Below are positions 9,206-18,293 of a DNA stretch of 64,000 nucleotides, piece by piece. The notes under the pieces were generated by a model. The model searched no databases, had not been told where the DNA came from, and worked only from the letters and a program-made list of their open reading frames with translations. The first letter of the stretch is position 1. The number at the start of each line of letters is the position of its first letter. Location of the stretch: assembly GCA_030429345.1 (NCBI GenBank), contig JAUIFJ010000016.1, positions 28,840 through 92,839 on the forward strand, given 5' to 3'. The stretch is from a bacterium (GTDB lineage Bacteria > CAIWAD01). The translations under genes were made by a program, and so were the position numbers.

Positions 9206-9483
9206 GAAAGGCAGTTTCTCTATTGCGGATTAGACTTCTGCTTGGTCTGGAGAGTAGATAGAAGCCTGCTTCTTGTATTCCCGACATTTCGGTTGTATAG
9301 CGAATCTGGAAGGGATTGCTGGTGTCACATAGGGGCAAGACGCGAGATTTTGTAACATAGTTACGCCCGAAGCCGATTTTAGGCGCAATAATTCTAACCT
9401 CTTGCTCCTTTTGTTACAATGTTACACTCTTCTACTTCGAGAAAGAAAACAGTAATCTACTGTATAGAACTGGAGAATGGGGT

Positions 9484-10215
9484 TTACAGAAATTGTAACC
9501 AGCTTTGCCGATTGTAACTCCGGATTGAACTGGGCTTCGTGAGCCATCGACAGACCATCGGAGCAGCGATCGCTGCAACGCCAATGCCCACAATCCACTT
9601 CCAGGAAATCGGCTGCGGCGAGGGCAAAGAAGTTCCCTGGCAATCCAGTTGCTCGACGTCTTTGAATTCCTGATCTACTTCGAGCCATTCCCTATTGCCA
9701 GGATCGAACAGAACATGCCGTCGAAGCGTTTCAAAGTCGGCATCATAGAGCTTCGGATCGATCCTGATCTCCAGCAGACGAATCCCATACTGTTTCAGGT
9801 GTCGAATCTTGTCGTCCTCGGTCTTATGCTCGCACCATATCTCGATGAAGTACCGGTTTCTGCCCTGGGTGGCGAAGACATCGATCCGCTTACCGTGGAC
9901 TGCGTATTCAGCTTCGACATAGTCAAAAGTGACGATCTGGTGAAAGTCATCAGTGACTGGAATCTTCAGTTGTTTCGCTTCACAGATGATTTGCTTGGCC
10001 ATCAAGTGAACCGATTTCTCCCCCTTGCTTGTGCAAGTCGAATCCCGCTGGTGGCCGAAGTGGGGTTCCTTGCTTCCATTCAAGTACGCAATCAACTGCT
10101 TGCCGCAGTCTTCGCATTTGCAGCCACAGTCCAGGCCTTTGTCCTTAATGGGATCTAGCTGATCGATATGCACTGGCTGATCATCCGGCCCAGTAGCCCA
10201 GACTCTTCTTCTCAT
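9484..10215 (-). CDS. CoiA-like protein with zinc ribbon and PD-(D/E)XK-type nuclease core
   Basis: The 243-residue protein has an N-terminal zinc-binding motif typical of CoiA-like competence proteins: C34-x2-C37, then PHFGH with histidines at 52 and 55. It is followed by a candidate restriction-endonuclease-like core: GKRIDVFA (Asp about 112) then YFIEIWCEHK (Glu about 125), and LLEIRID. CoiA proteins act on DNA during competence or recombination, and related domains occur in phage-defence loci. A C-terminal hydrophobic helix (about 208-226) would anchor it in the membrane, which is unusual for this family. It is the first gene of a nuclease-rich stretch and is divergent from the OLD gene. 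Confidence 0.68.
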   Translation of the reverse strand: MRRRVWATGPDDQPVHIDQLDPIKDKGLDCGCKCEDCGKQLIAYLNGSKEPHFGHQRDSTCTSKGEKSVHLMAKQIICEAKQLKIPVTDDFHQIVTFDYVEAEYAVHGKRIDVFATQGRNRYFIEIWCEHKTEDDKIRHLKQYGIRLLEIRIDPKLYDADFETLRRHVLFDPGNREWLEVDQEFKDVEQLDCQGTSLPSPQPISWKWIVGIGVAAIAAPMVCRWLTKPSSIRSYNRQSWLQFL

Positions 10216-10483
10216 GCTGGTCTCCTAATAGTAGTGGCCTAAAGTAGTACCTGGCTGAGACGTTACCGTTTGGATCGCAAGTAGGCAGCGTAGTCAGATC
10301 TGGCAGTATTCATCGACTTGCAAAAGTGGTGCAAGTGTTGCTATATCCGAACGGCAATCTTGGACGATATGCGGATTGAATATGATCTGGATAAGGATTA
10401 TCCGGATTGCATAATCCTAATTGGGTGGACGAGAAGAGTTAGTCTCGCAACCTGGCGGAGATAGAACACTACTGGAGGCAATC

Positions 10484-12442
10484 GTGATAACACTAATCGG
10501 TGCACAAGTGTGGAAGTATAAGTCTATTGAAGACTCTACACCAGTACAGCTTGACAGAGAGGTGACGGTGCTTGTAGGAAAGAACGAGTCAGGCAAGACC
10601 GCATTTCTTGAAGCCCTACACAAAGCAATGCCACTCGGAGCTGCCAAGTACGACTACGTTGCGGATTTCACGCGAAAGGACTTGGTTCGCTACAGAACTG
10701 AACACGAGAACGAGAACTACCAGAAAACAGTTAGATTAACTTTTCGCATTGAGAAAGCACTTGCTGACACAATAAATAAAGAGGTCTTCGGAGGCGCAGA
10801 GATAATTGCCTCAGGTAAGACTTTCACCCGTGATACAACTATAGCCAATACTAACACCATTGGATTTAGTGTTGACCAAGTGGCAGCTTTAGTTGCGCTT
10901 CAAAAGCCGCTCTCAGATTTAGAACACATGGCTGAGGTGTTTGAAGGTGCTGCAAGCCTTGAAGACGCGCTCACGAAGATCGAAGAGCTAGAATTACCTG
11001 CTGATAACAGGCTGGCTAGCTTTGCTAGTCAGTGGCGAGAACGCACGATCAAAGCGAAGGGCTGGGGACTAATTGACGGCCACATCTGGCAGGCCTATCT
11101 TTCACCGGCACTTCCAAAGTTTTTGTATTTCGACGACTACAAGTTGCTAAGTGGGAAGATCAACCTACCTTCATTGCAAAATCGGGAAGCAAAGAACCAA
11201 GTTACAGATGCTGACGAGACAGCACAAGGTCTACTTCAACTTGCCGGTACGACATTACAGGAGCTGATGAGTGAAGATGGCTACGAAACTGCCAAGGCCA
11301 AACTTGAAGCTATTGGATTAAGTATAACACAGAAGGTATTCGAGTTTTGGAAGCAGAATTCTGATTTAGATGTGGAGTTTGATCTTAAGAGTGACACAAA
11401 AGACGTTGCTCCTTTTAATTCTGGCGTCAACCTCTACATCCGGATTAAAAATCGACGACATGGTGTTACAGTGCCGTTCGACCAGCGTAGCAAGGGCTTC
11501 ATTTGGTTTTTCAGCTTCTTGGTGTGGTTCGATGCTGTTCAGTCGCGTGCCAATACGGAAGATTCTCTTATTCTACTTCTGGACGAGCCTGGTCTCAACC
11601 TCCATGCTCTTGCACAAGCTGACCTGCTGGCATACATCCGTGGTCTCTCGGGACAGCATCAGATCATATACACTACACATTCCCCATTTATGATTGACGG
11701 TACACACCTGGAAGAAGTGCGGGTCGTTGAGGATCAGGTCAAGAAGGGCAGTAAGATAACTGGAGACCTGGCTGGTTCATCGGACGAAAGCTTGTTCCCG
11801 TTGCAGGCTGCCCTGGGCTATTCAATTGCCCAGAATCTATTCATCGCCAAGAAGAACGTCTTAATCGAAGGTCCAGCTGACTTGATCTTGTTGCAGCACA
11901 TGGGCGCTCTGCTTGAGGCAAGTGGAATGCAAGGGCTGGGCGGTTCCATCTTAGTGCCTGTTGGTGGTCTTGATAAGCTGACAACATTTGTTGCACTACT
12001 TGGCTCTAACAAGTTGAAGCTGGTAGTATTGCATGATCGTGCTAGTGCGCCGCATCAGAAACTAGAGCATCTTATACGGCAAAAGCTTATTGAGCGAAAG
12101 CTCGTCTTAGACTTCTCGATGTTTCTTGACCCAGTACCGAAAGAAGCTGACATCGAAGATTTGCTGCCACCAGACCCATACATTGCAGCGTTTAATCAAA
12201 CGTACGCCAAGGAACTGAATGGCGACGAATTGAAGTCCACTGATCTGAGTACGCATCCTCGAATGGTTGAGCGCATCAATTCTTGGCTCAGGGATAAGAA
12301 GATCATTCTTCAGAAGAGTGGAGGTTATAATCATTATCGCGTGGCACAAGCTGTTCTTCCTGCGCTTACAGCCGAAGCACTCCAGCCAGATGAGTTGGCT
12401 CGGTTTGAACGTTTATTTACCAAGATTAGTGAAGTGCTTTAG
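10484..12442 (+). CDS. OLD-family ATP-dependent endonuclease (AAA ATPase + TOPRIM)
   Basis: The GTG at 10484 is preceded by GGAGG five bases away and begins the family pattern ITLIGAQVWKYKSI, so it is preferred over an upstream TTG. The 652-residue protein has Walker A GKNESGKT (about residues 32-39), a long insertion, an ABC-type signature region and Walker B LILLLDEPGLNLH (about 364-376), then THSPFM. A C-terminal TOPRIM domain follows, with the acidic start VLIEGPADLILL (about 458) and LVVLHDRAS (about 515). OLD proteins are nucleases in phage exclusion and, with a helicase partner, in Gabija. No UvrD-like partner is adjacent, so this looks like a stand-alone (class 1) OLD. Confidence 0.9.
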   Translation: MITLIGAQVWKYKSIEDSTPVQLDREVTVLVGKNESGKTAFLEALHKAMPLGAAKYDYVADFTRKDLVRYRTEHENENYQKTVRLTFRIEKALADTINKEVFGGAEIIASGKTFTRDTTIANTNTIGFSVDQVAALVALQKPLSDLEHMAEVFEGAASLEDALTKIEELELPADNRLASFASQWRERTIKAKGWGLIDGHIWQAYLSPALPKFLYFDDYKLLSGKINLPSLQNREAKNQVTDADETAQGLLQLAGTTLQELMSEDGYETAKAKLEAIGLSITQKVFEFWKQNSDLDVEFDLKSDTKDVAPFNSGVNLYIRIKNRRHGVTVPFDQRSKGFIWFFSFLVWFDAVQSRANTEDSLILLLDEPGLNLHALAQADLLAYIRGLSGQHQIIYTTHSPFMIDGTHLEEVRVVEDQVKKGSKITGDLAGSSDESLFPLQAALGYSIAQNLFIAKKNVLIEGPADLILLQHMGALLEASGMQGLGGSILVPVGGLDKLTTFVALLGSNKLKLVVLHDRASAPHQKLEHLIRQKLIERKLVLDFSMFLDPVPKEADIEDLLPPDPYIAAFNQTYAKELNGDELKSTDLSTHPRMVERINSWLRDKKIILQKSGGYNHYRVAQAVLPALTAEALQPDELARFERLFTKISEVL

Positions 12443-12447
12443 ACATT

Positions 12448-12482
12448 GGCCACCGGCCACCGGCCACCGGCCACCGGCCACC
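12448..12482. repeat. five perfect tandem copies of a 7-bp unit (GGCCACC)
   Basis: Five uninterrupted GGCCACC units begin six bases after the OLD stop codon. The tract is GC-rich inside AT-rich DNA. It could vary in copy number by slippage, but it lies outside the reading frames on either side. Confidence 0.95.
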
Positions 12483-12508
12483 AAGAAAACAGCATTGTGT
12501 GTCCTGAA

Positions 12509-12528
12509 GGGATCTTGACCGAGATCCC
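12509..12528 (+). terminator. hairpin downstream of the OLD gene, possible terminator
   Basis: GGGATCT and AGATCCC form a 7-bp perfect stem with a 6-base loop. No T run follows, so intrinsic termination is only a possibility. Confidence 0.35.
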
Positions 12529-12595
12529 GTGTGTCTAAGGGGGTGTCGATGAAATTCATTCGGTTGGAGACTTGAGGAGATATGTGGTAACGAGA

Positions 12596-13026
12596 ATGGA
12601 ACCAGAACCTCTACGACGTGGTAAGAGTTTTCATAAAAAAGTCAGCAGGAGTGGATCACTGAGGCTGAAGGTATTGTAGGAACGGAGAGCCATGTAGTAA
12701 AGCTGTCCGGAAGGCGAGGGAGGGTGGATGTTCTTGTCGATGATGAAGACGAAACTTGTGTTGTTATTGAAATCAAGGCATCAAACTGGGATCGGATGAC
12801 AGATAAAGCCGTACTACGAAACGTCCGCCGCCAGATCAGACAGATATACTCTTACATAGATACGCAAATAGGTATCAAAGAATTCATTTGCCCAGGAATC
12901 GTTTTTCCTTTCCGCCCAGAGTCATCAGAGCGATTGAACCTGATTGAGGAGTTATTCTTGAATGAGGGAATTTCAGTAGTCTGGGATGACGAGACAATTG
13001 CAATGTGCAAGATACGGAACAAGTAG
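12596..13026 (+). pseudogene. PD-(D/E)XK nuclease-like protein interrupted by a -1 frameshift at an A6 run
   Basis: An ATG at 12596 opens a frame reading MEPEPLRRGKSFHKK that hits stops soon after a run of six A (12635-12640). Slipping back one base there joins it to SQQEWITEAEGIV...GRRGRVDVLV...VVIEIKASNWD, open to the TAG at 13026. The joined product of about 143 residues has the core of a restriction-endonuclease-like fold: Glu in the EAEG helix, Asp in GRVDVL and E-x-K in IEIK. The downstream part alone could start at GTG 12724 but would lose the first core helix. Either a real indel inactivated the gene, the base count in the A run is wrong, or frameshifting restores it. It lies between the OLD gene and a protease gene. 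Confidence 0.7.
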
Positions 13027-13262
13027 TGTCTCCGTTACAATTGGTCTTGAATTTGGTACGAGCAACTTGGATTTAAAGTAGAAATTCATGCAAACTAGGC
13101 AGACTCTTGCTTCAAGTTTACCTATTGAATCAAACTGATGCCTCGCCTTGTCATGGCCTTTGCCAGGATAGGAAAACGCAGCGGATATTCAGACGTGTGC
13201 AAAGCCCACGCCACAACTTCCAGGGCTAGCACAATCGATTGAGCAAAAGGAACACATAACAC

Positions 13263-14063
13263 ATGAAGCAGGCAACCTGGGACGAAATGTGCAAATCTGT
13301 GCTGGAGCAAATGATTGCATATGTTACACCATTTAACACTCCAATATCAACAGTACTAAATGATGAAGAGGGTGAGCATCATGGTAGTGCTAGTTTCGTT
13401 AATGTTGATGGAGCAGTATACCTTGTTACCAATGAGCATGTTGCAAGAAAGCTATATACTTCATCCCTGGCACATCAGTTCCATGGAAGTGATATAGTAG
13501 CTCGGCTGATAAATCCATTTTGTGTCAAAAAGTATCCCATTGACTTTGCTGCTTCTAGGATCCACAGTAATTCATGGACCGCAGTTACTCATAGAGCAAA
13601 AGGGATTCCAGAATCGAAATTTGCAATAAAGCATGCCCCAGTCTCAGCTGAGTTGTTGTTCTGCGTAGGATACAGCGGAGAGCGATCTCGGTTTCTCTAT
13701 GGGACTCTGATTGAACCTGGTACACCCTATTTGATGCAGGAAATTGATTTTCCCTCCAACATCGATGTTGGCGACAAGTCGTATCATTTCGCAATCCCGT
13801 ACTTACCAGACAAAGCTTGGGCTATCGATGAAGATAGAAGAGGACTTCCGAAGCCTCCGGGAATGAGCGGCTCTATTTTGTGGAATACTAGATTCATTGA
13901 GATTACTAACGCTGGTCAGGTCTGGAGTCCCGACAAGGCAATGGTGACTGGGATTATCTGGGGTTGGCCTTCTTCGAGGGGTTGTCTACTCGCCACTAGG
14001 GTCGAGCACTTAGAGTTGAGAGAAATCACTGATCGTGCTAGCAAATGTGCTTCCATTCAGTGA
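13263..14063 (+). CDS. trypsin-like (chymotrypsin-fold) serine protease
   Basis: The 266-residue protein shows the three catalytic blocks of the trypsin/HtrA fold: LVTNEHVA (His about 59), YPIDFAAS (Asp about 94) and PPGMSGSIL (Ser about 202). There is no signal peptide or membrane helix, so it should act in the cytoplasm. That is typical of proteases that guard or activate effectors in prokaryotic immune loci rather than of periplasmic HtrA. No PDZ domain is present. It follows the nuclease-like pseudogene by about 235 bases and ends one base before a convergent gene. Substrate unknown. Confidence 0.78.
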   Translation: MKQATWDEMCKSVLEQMIAYVTPFNTPISTVLNDEEGEHHGSASFVNVDGAVYLVTNEHVARKLYTSSLAHQFHGSDIVARLINPFCVKKYPIDFAASRIHSNSWTAVTHRAKGIPESKFAIKHAPVSAELLFCVGYSGERSRFLYGTLIEPGTPYLMQEIDFPSNIDVGDKSYHFAIPYLPDKAWAIDEDRRGLPKPPGMSGSILWNTRFIEITNAGQVWSPDKAMVTGIIWGWPSSRGCLLATRVEHLELREITDRASKCASIQ

Positions 14064-14064
14064 A

Positions 14065-14871
14065 CTACCAACTTCCACTCCCACCAACCCCAGCAGTCTG
14101 CCCACCAGCCGTAACTGCAATCACCTTGTAGAAACCCTTCGGCTCCACATCCGCAAAGCCCACATGCGTGAAGGACGTGCCGTTGCGCACGAAGCCTACC
14201 TGGGTGTAGTAGTGGCGGTCGACGTCAGCTGCCCAGAGGATGCGGTATCCATCAGCTGTAGGCGACGAATTCCAGGAAAGGTGTAGATCATTACCGACAG
14301 AAACGATTTCAAGGGGCGAAGGGGAGCCTGCAGTAATTCCAGTCTGGACACCAACAACGAAGTAGTCATGGTACTGATCTGGGACGTTCCCTGTATATGG
14401 ATAGTAGACGAAGTAATCATCAAGTCCATCACCGTCAAAGTCGCGCACTATGATGCGCTGAATACCAGCTCCGTCATCATCCCACGAAAACAAGACTTCA
14501 TCAGTTGCAATATCACGGATTTCTAGGTCTGTCCACTGACCAGAAGTGAATGCGAATTCTGCTTGATTGTTGCTTCTTGCTTTACCAGCTACAAATGTAC
14601 TGTGTGTATACTTTGGATCGAAAGGCGTCAGGAAACCTGCCGTTACATAGTGATACTCACCCGTGATTGGATTGAATAGAGCGGGTTCATTGTTATTTCT
14701 GTAGCTAAAGACTTCTAGTACGCCATCCCCATCCACATCAATGTCTACCCAAGGACCGCTATAGCCATACTTCAAGGACACCGGCCCAACAGTGCTTTCA
14801 TACTTCACGACTAGCTGCTGCGCAGATAATGCTGATGCTAGTAGCAGAAGGGGCAAAAGTCTTCGGAGCAT
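14065..14871 (-). CDS. exported protein with FG-GAP/VCBS-like motifs and a fibronectin-like C-terminal domain
   Basis: ATG 14871 has GAGG five bases upstream and gives the signal peptide MLRRLLPLLLLASALSAQQ; the frame extends further upstream without support. The 268-residue product has two calcium-loop-like blocks, DIDVDGDGVLEVF and DFDGDGLDDYFVYYP, of the kind found in FG-GAP/VCBS repeats. Then follows a fibronectin type III-like domain (about residues 180-255, LHLSWNSSPTADGYRIL). It ends with a short Gly/Ala/Ser tail and no sorting domain. Likely a secreted or surface protein. The C-terminal third is more GC-rich than the rest. Confidence 0.78.
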   Translation of the reverse strand: MLRRLLPLLLLASALSAQQLVVKYESTVGPVSLKYGYSGPWVDIDVDGDGVLEVFSYRNNNEPALFNPITGEYHYVTAGFLTPFDPKYTHSTFVAGKARSNNQAEFAFTSGQWTDLEIRDIATDEVLFSWDDDGAGIQRIIVRDFDGDGLDDYFVYYPYTGNVPDQYHDYFVVGVQTGITAGSPSPLEIVSVGNDLHLSWNSSPTADGYRILWAADVDRHYYTQVGFVRNGTSFTHVGFADVEPKGFYKVIAVTAGGQTAGVGGSGSW

Positions 14872-14951
14872 GAAAACCTCGTAGCTAGGTACTTTGAAGC
14901 TGATTTGTAGCAAAGCTTTTTCTACTATCCGAACAGAACATTCCCTTGGAG

Positions 14952-15593
14952 ATGTTTGGCACACCTAGGAGTCGAAACACTGTTCTGATGTCTGCGACTG
15001 ATCCATCAAGTCCTACTGGTTTGAAGTGCGAACCGACTTCTTGCCAAGACAGCGACTGGAAGCACTTTCGGAGACTTGTCTCTGACCGTCAAACTCCAGG
15101 TTGGATGCCAAAGCCTCGCGTCCAAGCATTCATCCATTCCGTGATCCAGGCTGAAGAACGCTCCTCTCGTGCTCGGTGGACGGAACAAGACCTGCGGAAG
15201 TGGTGGGCGCAGCTACTGAAACATTGCCCAGGGTTGGACAAGACCGAGGCCAGGAAGTTCAGCTGGGTCAAGCGTATCTGTCGAGGTAGCTGGGGTCCAA
15301 GTGTCGCTGATGATTGGCCGTCCTTTGCTGACGCGCCGGTACCTAGGAAGAAGCATCGATCCCCGCTACGTCGACTGAAAGACAAAGACGCGCGACTTCT
15401 TCAAACTGCGATCCAGCTGGAACCAGAAGAGGAACGTAGGCATTGGATCCTGAACGACTTCAGTAGCTGGCTGGATGGTGTTCTCGAGGCCACTGGGTTG
15501 CAGGAGGGGTTTACTGGGCAGCTGGAGTTTGCGCTTCAAGTACTAGATGGATCATGGGGTGACCAGTTGACTTGTGACAGTACGCCTAGGTAG
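14952..15593 (+). CDS. hypothetical basic protein
   Basis: About 213 residues, rich in Arg, Lys and Trp (KWWAQLLKHCPG, FSWVKRICRGSWG), with no signal peptide or known motif. The start is uncertain: ATG 14952 is closely preceded by GGAG; a TTG at 14946 and ATG 14988 are alternatives. Trp-rich blocks of this kind occur in integrase- or replication-linked proteins, but I cannot name a family. After its stop, another frame (15590-15670) reads VERLELYEAVLDTDGYWKDG and ends in TGA directly before the next ATG. A frameshifted C-terminus of this protein is therefore possible. Confidence 0.5.
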   Translation: MFGTPRSRNTVLMSATDPSSPTGLKCEPTSCQDSDWKHFRRLVSDRQTPGWMPKPRVQAFIHSVIQAEERSSRARWTEQDLRKWWAQLLKHCPGLDKTEARKFSWVKRICRGSWGPSVADDWPSFADAPVPRKKHRSPLRRLKDKDARLLQTAIQLEPEEERRHWILNDFSSWLDGVLEATGLQEGFTGQLEFALQVLDGSWGDQLTCDSTPR

Positions 15594-15670
15594 AACGTTT
15601 GGAGTTGTATGAAGCTGTGCTTGATACGGACGGCTATTGGAAAGATGGGGTGGAGTGCCTGGAGGCTTGA

Positions 15671-16315
15671 ATGATCACTCGATCCAAGAGCAAGTGGCAA
15701 GATAAGCGTGATACGTTAGTCCACTTGACGAAGTCATCATCTCCAGGGATTGGTTTTCCTGATAGCTTCAGAGTCCCAGGGGACCCGCGCGCCCGTCTAT
15801 TGAGCATTCTTCAGGAAAAGAAGATCCGAGCGTCGCATATCCGGCATATGCTGTTCTTGCAGCCAACACCTATAGCTGTTGCATTTAGTGAAGCGATGCC
15901 AAGTACAATACAGATGCTGACAACCAGGTATTCACCATATGGCATTCATGTTCACAAATTCCACGCCTTCAGCAATGGTGGGGGACCGTGTTGGTATTTG
16001 AACAATGAAGTATTCAAATCCTTCACAAACGATAACTCCGTTAGAGCACGAGAGCTGGACGATGAATGCAAATTCCTACTCACGCCTCTTGCACCTGCTT
16101 GGCAGGATGAAGTTCGTTTTCACAATGGAGTTCCTTGTGACTGGTCACATGAGAGGGAGTGGAGAGTGCCGGAGGATTTTAACTTGCCATTCGTGAACGG
16201 TAATCCTGATTTCGAAGTGCTTCTTCCTGATGACGAAGCAGTAGAGTGGCTAGTTCACCAAACTCTTGAGTTTGATGTTGGTTCATGCACTAGGCTCATC
16301 TCAGAACTAGAGTGA
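15671..16315 (+). CDS. hypothetical protein resembling AbiGi-type abortive-infection family
   Basis: The ATG directly follows a TGA in another frame and has GGAGG five bases upstream. The 214-residue product shows a pattern I associate with AbiGi-like proteins: AVAFSEAMPS, then YSPYGIHVHKFHAF, GGGPCWYLNN and finally DWSHEREWRVPED. Those proteins are described as the antitoxin-side component of the AbiG abortive-infection system. The match is from memory of residue patterns, not a search, so treat it as a lead. There is no signal peptide. It lies just downstream of the unknown basic protein, which could be a partner. Confidence 0.5.
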   Translation: MITRSKSKWQDKRDTLVHLTKSSSPGIGFPDSFRVPGDPRARLLSILQEKKIRASHIRHMLFLQPTPIAVAFSEAMPSTIQMLTTRYSPYGIHVHKFHAFSNGGGPCWYLNNEVFKSFTNDNSVRARELDDECKFLLTPLAPAWQDEVRFHNGVPCDWSHEREWRVPEDFNLPFVNGNPDFEVLLPDDEAVEWLVHQTLEFDVGSCTRLISELE

Positions 16316-16342
16316 GCCTCTACTAAATGGCTGGAGGAACGG

Positions 16343-16864
16343 ATGAGACGTGCGACAATTTCAATTCTGAGCCTATTTGTGATTACTTGTTTGTCAGTTG
16401 GTCAAACTGTTCAAATGGAAACGCTGAATGCAGAAGGTTCCTTTGCGGGCTATGGAAATCAGTTTGCTGTTTTTCATAGCAACGGCTACGTCTTCATTTA
16501 TGGACAGGGGGGAGTTAATCAAACAAGGGTAAACATCATCAGTGAGCAGGCACTTATAGATGCAGCGTATGGAAGCACTGCAGAAGCTAGTGATCGCCCC
16601 AGGACAGTTCAACTCCTACCAGCCCATCCGAACCCCTTCAACCCTTCCACCAGCATCGAGTTCTCCCTGGCCGCGACGGACCACGTCCAGCTGACTGTCC
16701 ACAACATGCTGGGCCAGCAGGTGAAGATCATCCAGGATGGTTTGATGGAAGCTGGCGAGCATACGGTGAACTTTGACGGGCAGGGGCTGGCCAGTGGTGT
16801 GTATACCTACACGCTACAGGTTGGGAGCTATGTGGAGACGAAGAAGTTTACGTTGGTGAAGTAA
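16343..16864 (+). CDS. small exported protein carrying a FlgD-like/type IX C-terminal sorting domain
   Basis: The 173-residue protein has a signal peptide (ISILSLFVITCLSVGQ), a body of only about 60 residues, then a complete sorting-type domain. The domain starts at LLPAHPNPFNPSTSIEFSL, with QLTVHNMLGQQVKII, LASGVYTYTL and the terminal KKFTLVK. In Bacteroidota such domains direct proteins through the type IX system; in other FCB phyla the same fold is common but the exporter is less clear. The body is AT-rich, while from about 16,600 the sorting domain is GC-rich like the right half of the window. That suggests a domain joined by recombination, or a gene shortened by a deletion. Confidence 0.82.
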   Translation: MRRATISILSLFVITCLSVGQTVQMETLNAEGSFAGYGNQFAVFHSNGYVFIYGQGGVNQTRVNIISEQALIDAAYGSTAEASDRPRTVQLLPAHPNPFNPSTSIEFSLAATDHVQLTVHNMLGQQVKIIQDGLMEAGEHTVNFDGQGLASGVYTYTLQVGSYVETKKFTLVK

Positions 16865-16889
16865 TCAACAGAACTGAAATGGGGCAGCC

Positions 16890-18071
16890 ATGAAACGGCT
16901 ACTACCGGTACTTCTATTGTGTGGCACTGCACATGCAATAGATCCTCCAGAGATCCAGATTCAAGCATCAGGAGATTTCTGGAATACCTACATCGATGTG
17001 GCCTGGAGACCTGTGGCAGGTGCCAACAAGTACAACATCTATTTCTCGAATCATGAGATGCAGGACAGTCTGATCGGATTCACTTCAGATACACTTTTTA
17101 CGTTTGAAGTGCCTAACCAATGGTCCTTCTCCACACCAACTAGAATAGGTTATATACATATTACTTCGGAAAACACAGGCGGCCTAACACTAATCCCGCC
17201 AGGTACCTTCACAATGGGTGACAGCTTCGATGATGAGCCCCTTACTCCAAATGACCACACCGTTCAACTCACGAACAGCTATCTACTAGGTACAAATGAA
17301 ATCACAAATGCAGAATACATCGATGCACTCCAATGGGCATATGACAATGGACTAGTAACTGCAGACATTTCAACTGTTACAGTATATGGTATGCAATTGG
17401 TTGACCTGAGTGACAATGGTTCGGAAATCATGTTCTCCGGTGGCACCTTCTCTTTGCGAGAATCAACGGACAACTACACACTAGAGGCATACCCCGGGGG
17501 ATATGATCCTGCAAACCATCCAGTCTCATGTGTTAGTTGGTTTGGCGCTGCATGTTATTGTGACTGGCTGAGTATGCAGTTTCTACTGGAACCTTTCTAT
17601 TGCGGCAACTGGGCTCAGAATACTGACCACAATCCATATGAGTCAGAAGGGTACAGACTCCCAACTGATGCGGAGTGGGAATTTGCCGCTGTATTTCAGG
17701 ATGACAGAAAGTACCCTTGGGGTGATGATCCTCCCGAGTGCGAAATTGTAAACTTCGCCCCAACTGGAAATGACTGTATTGGTTGGACAACCCCAGTTGG
17801 ATCTTATCCAGAGGGGATGAGCCAACTTGGGCTACTAGATCTAGCTGGAAATGTGTGGGAGTGGACAGGATCACACTTTGGAGACCATCCAAGCTTCTCA
17901 GTAAATCCACTCGGCCCTGATCTTGATAGCAATGCTCATCGAAAGCTTAAAGGTGGGCAGCGGAGAAATGATGAGCGTGATATGCGATGTGCCATGGTCA
18001 TCAGTATACCACCAGAGATCATTTCGCCGGGCTCACTTGGGTTCAGAGTATGTAGGACCGTCATTGACTAG
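16890..18071 (+). CDS. exported formylglycine-generating-enzyme-like (SUMF1/FGE-sulfatase) domain protein
   Basis: The 393-residue protein has a signal peptide (MKRLLPVLLLCGTAHA), a short fibronectin-like domain (about 22-95) and then an FGE-sulfatase fold from LIPPGTFTMGD (about 107). Family landmarks are NEITNAEY, HPVSCVSWFGAACYCDWLS, GYRLPTDAEWEFAA, YPWGDD, GLLDLAGNVWEWTGS and the end GSLGFRVCR. True formylglycine generators use a C-terminal cysteine pair to oxidise a sulfatase cysteine. I cannot confirm that pair here, and many exported relatives are probably ligand-binding or modifying proteins. No sulfatase gene is nearby. It starts 26 bases after the previous gene. Confidence 0.86.
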   Translation: MKRLLPVLLLCGTAHAIDPPEIQIQASGDFWNTYIDVAWRPVAGANKYNIYFSNHEMQDSLIGFTSDTLFTFEVPNQWSFSTPTRIGYIHITSENTGGLTLIPPGTFTMGDSFDDEPLTPNDHTVQLTNSYLLGTNEITNAEYIDALQWAYDNGLVTADISTVTVYGMQLVDLSDNGSEIMFSGGTFSLRESTDNYTLEAYPGGYDPANHPVSCVSWFGAACYCDWLSMQFLLEPFYCGNWAQNTDHNPYESEGYRLPTDAEWEFAAVFQDDRKYPWGDDPPECEIVNFAPTGNDCIGWTTPVGSYPEGMSQLGLLDLAGNVWEWTGSHFGDHPSFSVNPLGPDLDSNAHRKLKGGQRRNDERDMRCAMVISIPPEIISPGSLGFRVCRTVID

Positions 18072-18293
18072 TACCGACTACCATTCTGAGAAAAGGGGCC
18101 ACCCTTCCAGGCGACCTTCGAGTCGGTCCACTTAGAGCAAGTGAGCAATTCAAGTTGACTGGACCTAGCCCAAGGATTTCCCTGGACCCAATCAACCTAG
18201 CATCGAAATCGGCCGGCATGATCTAAGTCGTGCATGTCAGGCTCGAACTTAATACCGTTCGGAAAGCCCGCACATCTTGCTCTGGAGATCCCC

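Noticed and set aside
10421..10483. TTG start extending the OLD protein by 21 residues
   Set aside because: GTG 10484 has an ideal GGAGG, and the family fold begins there.
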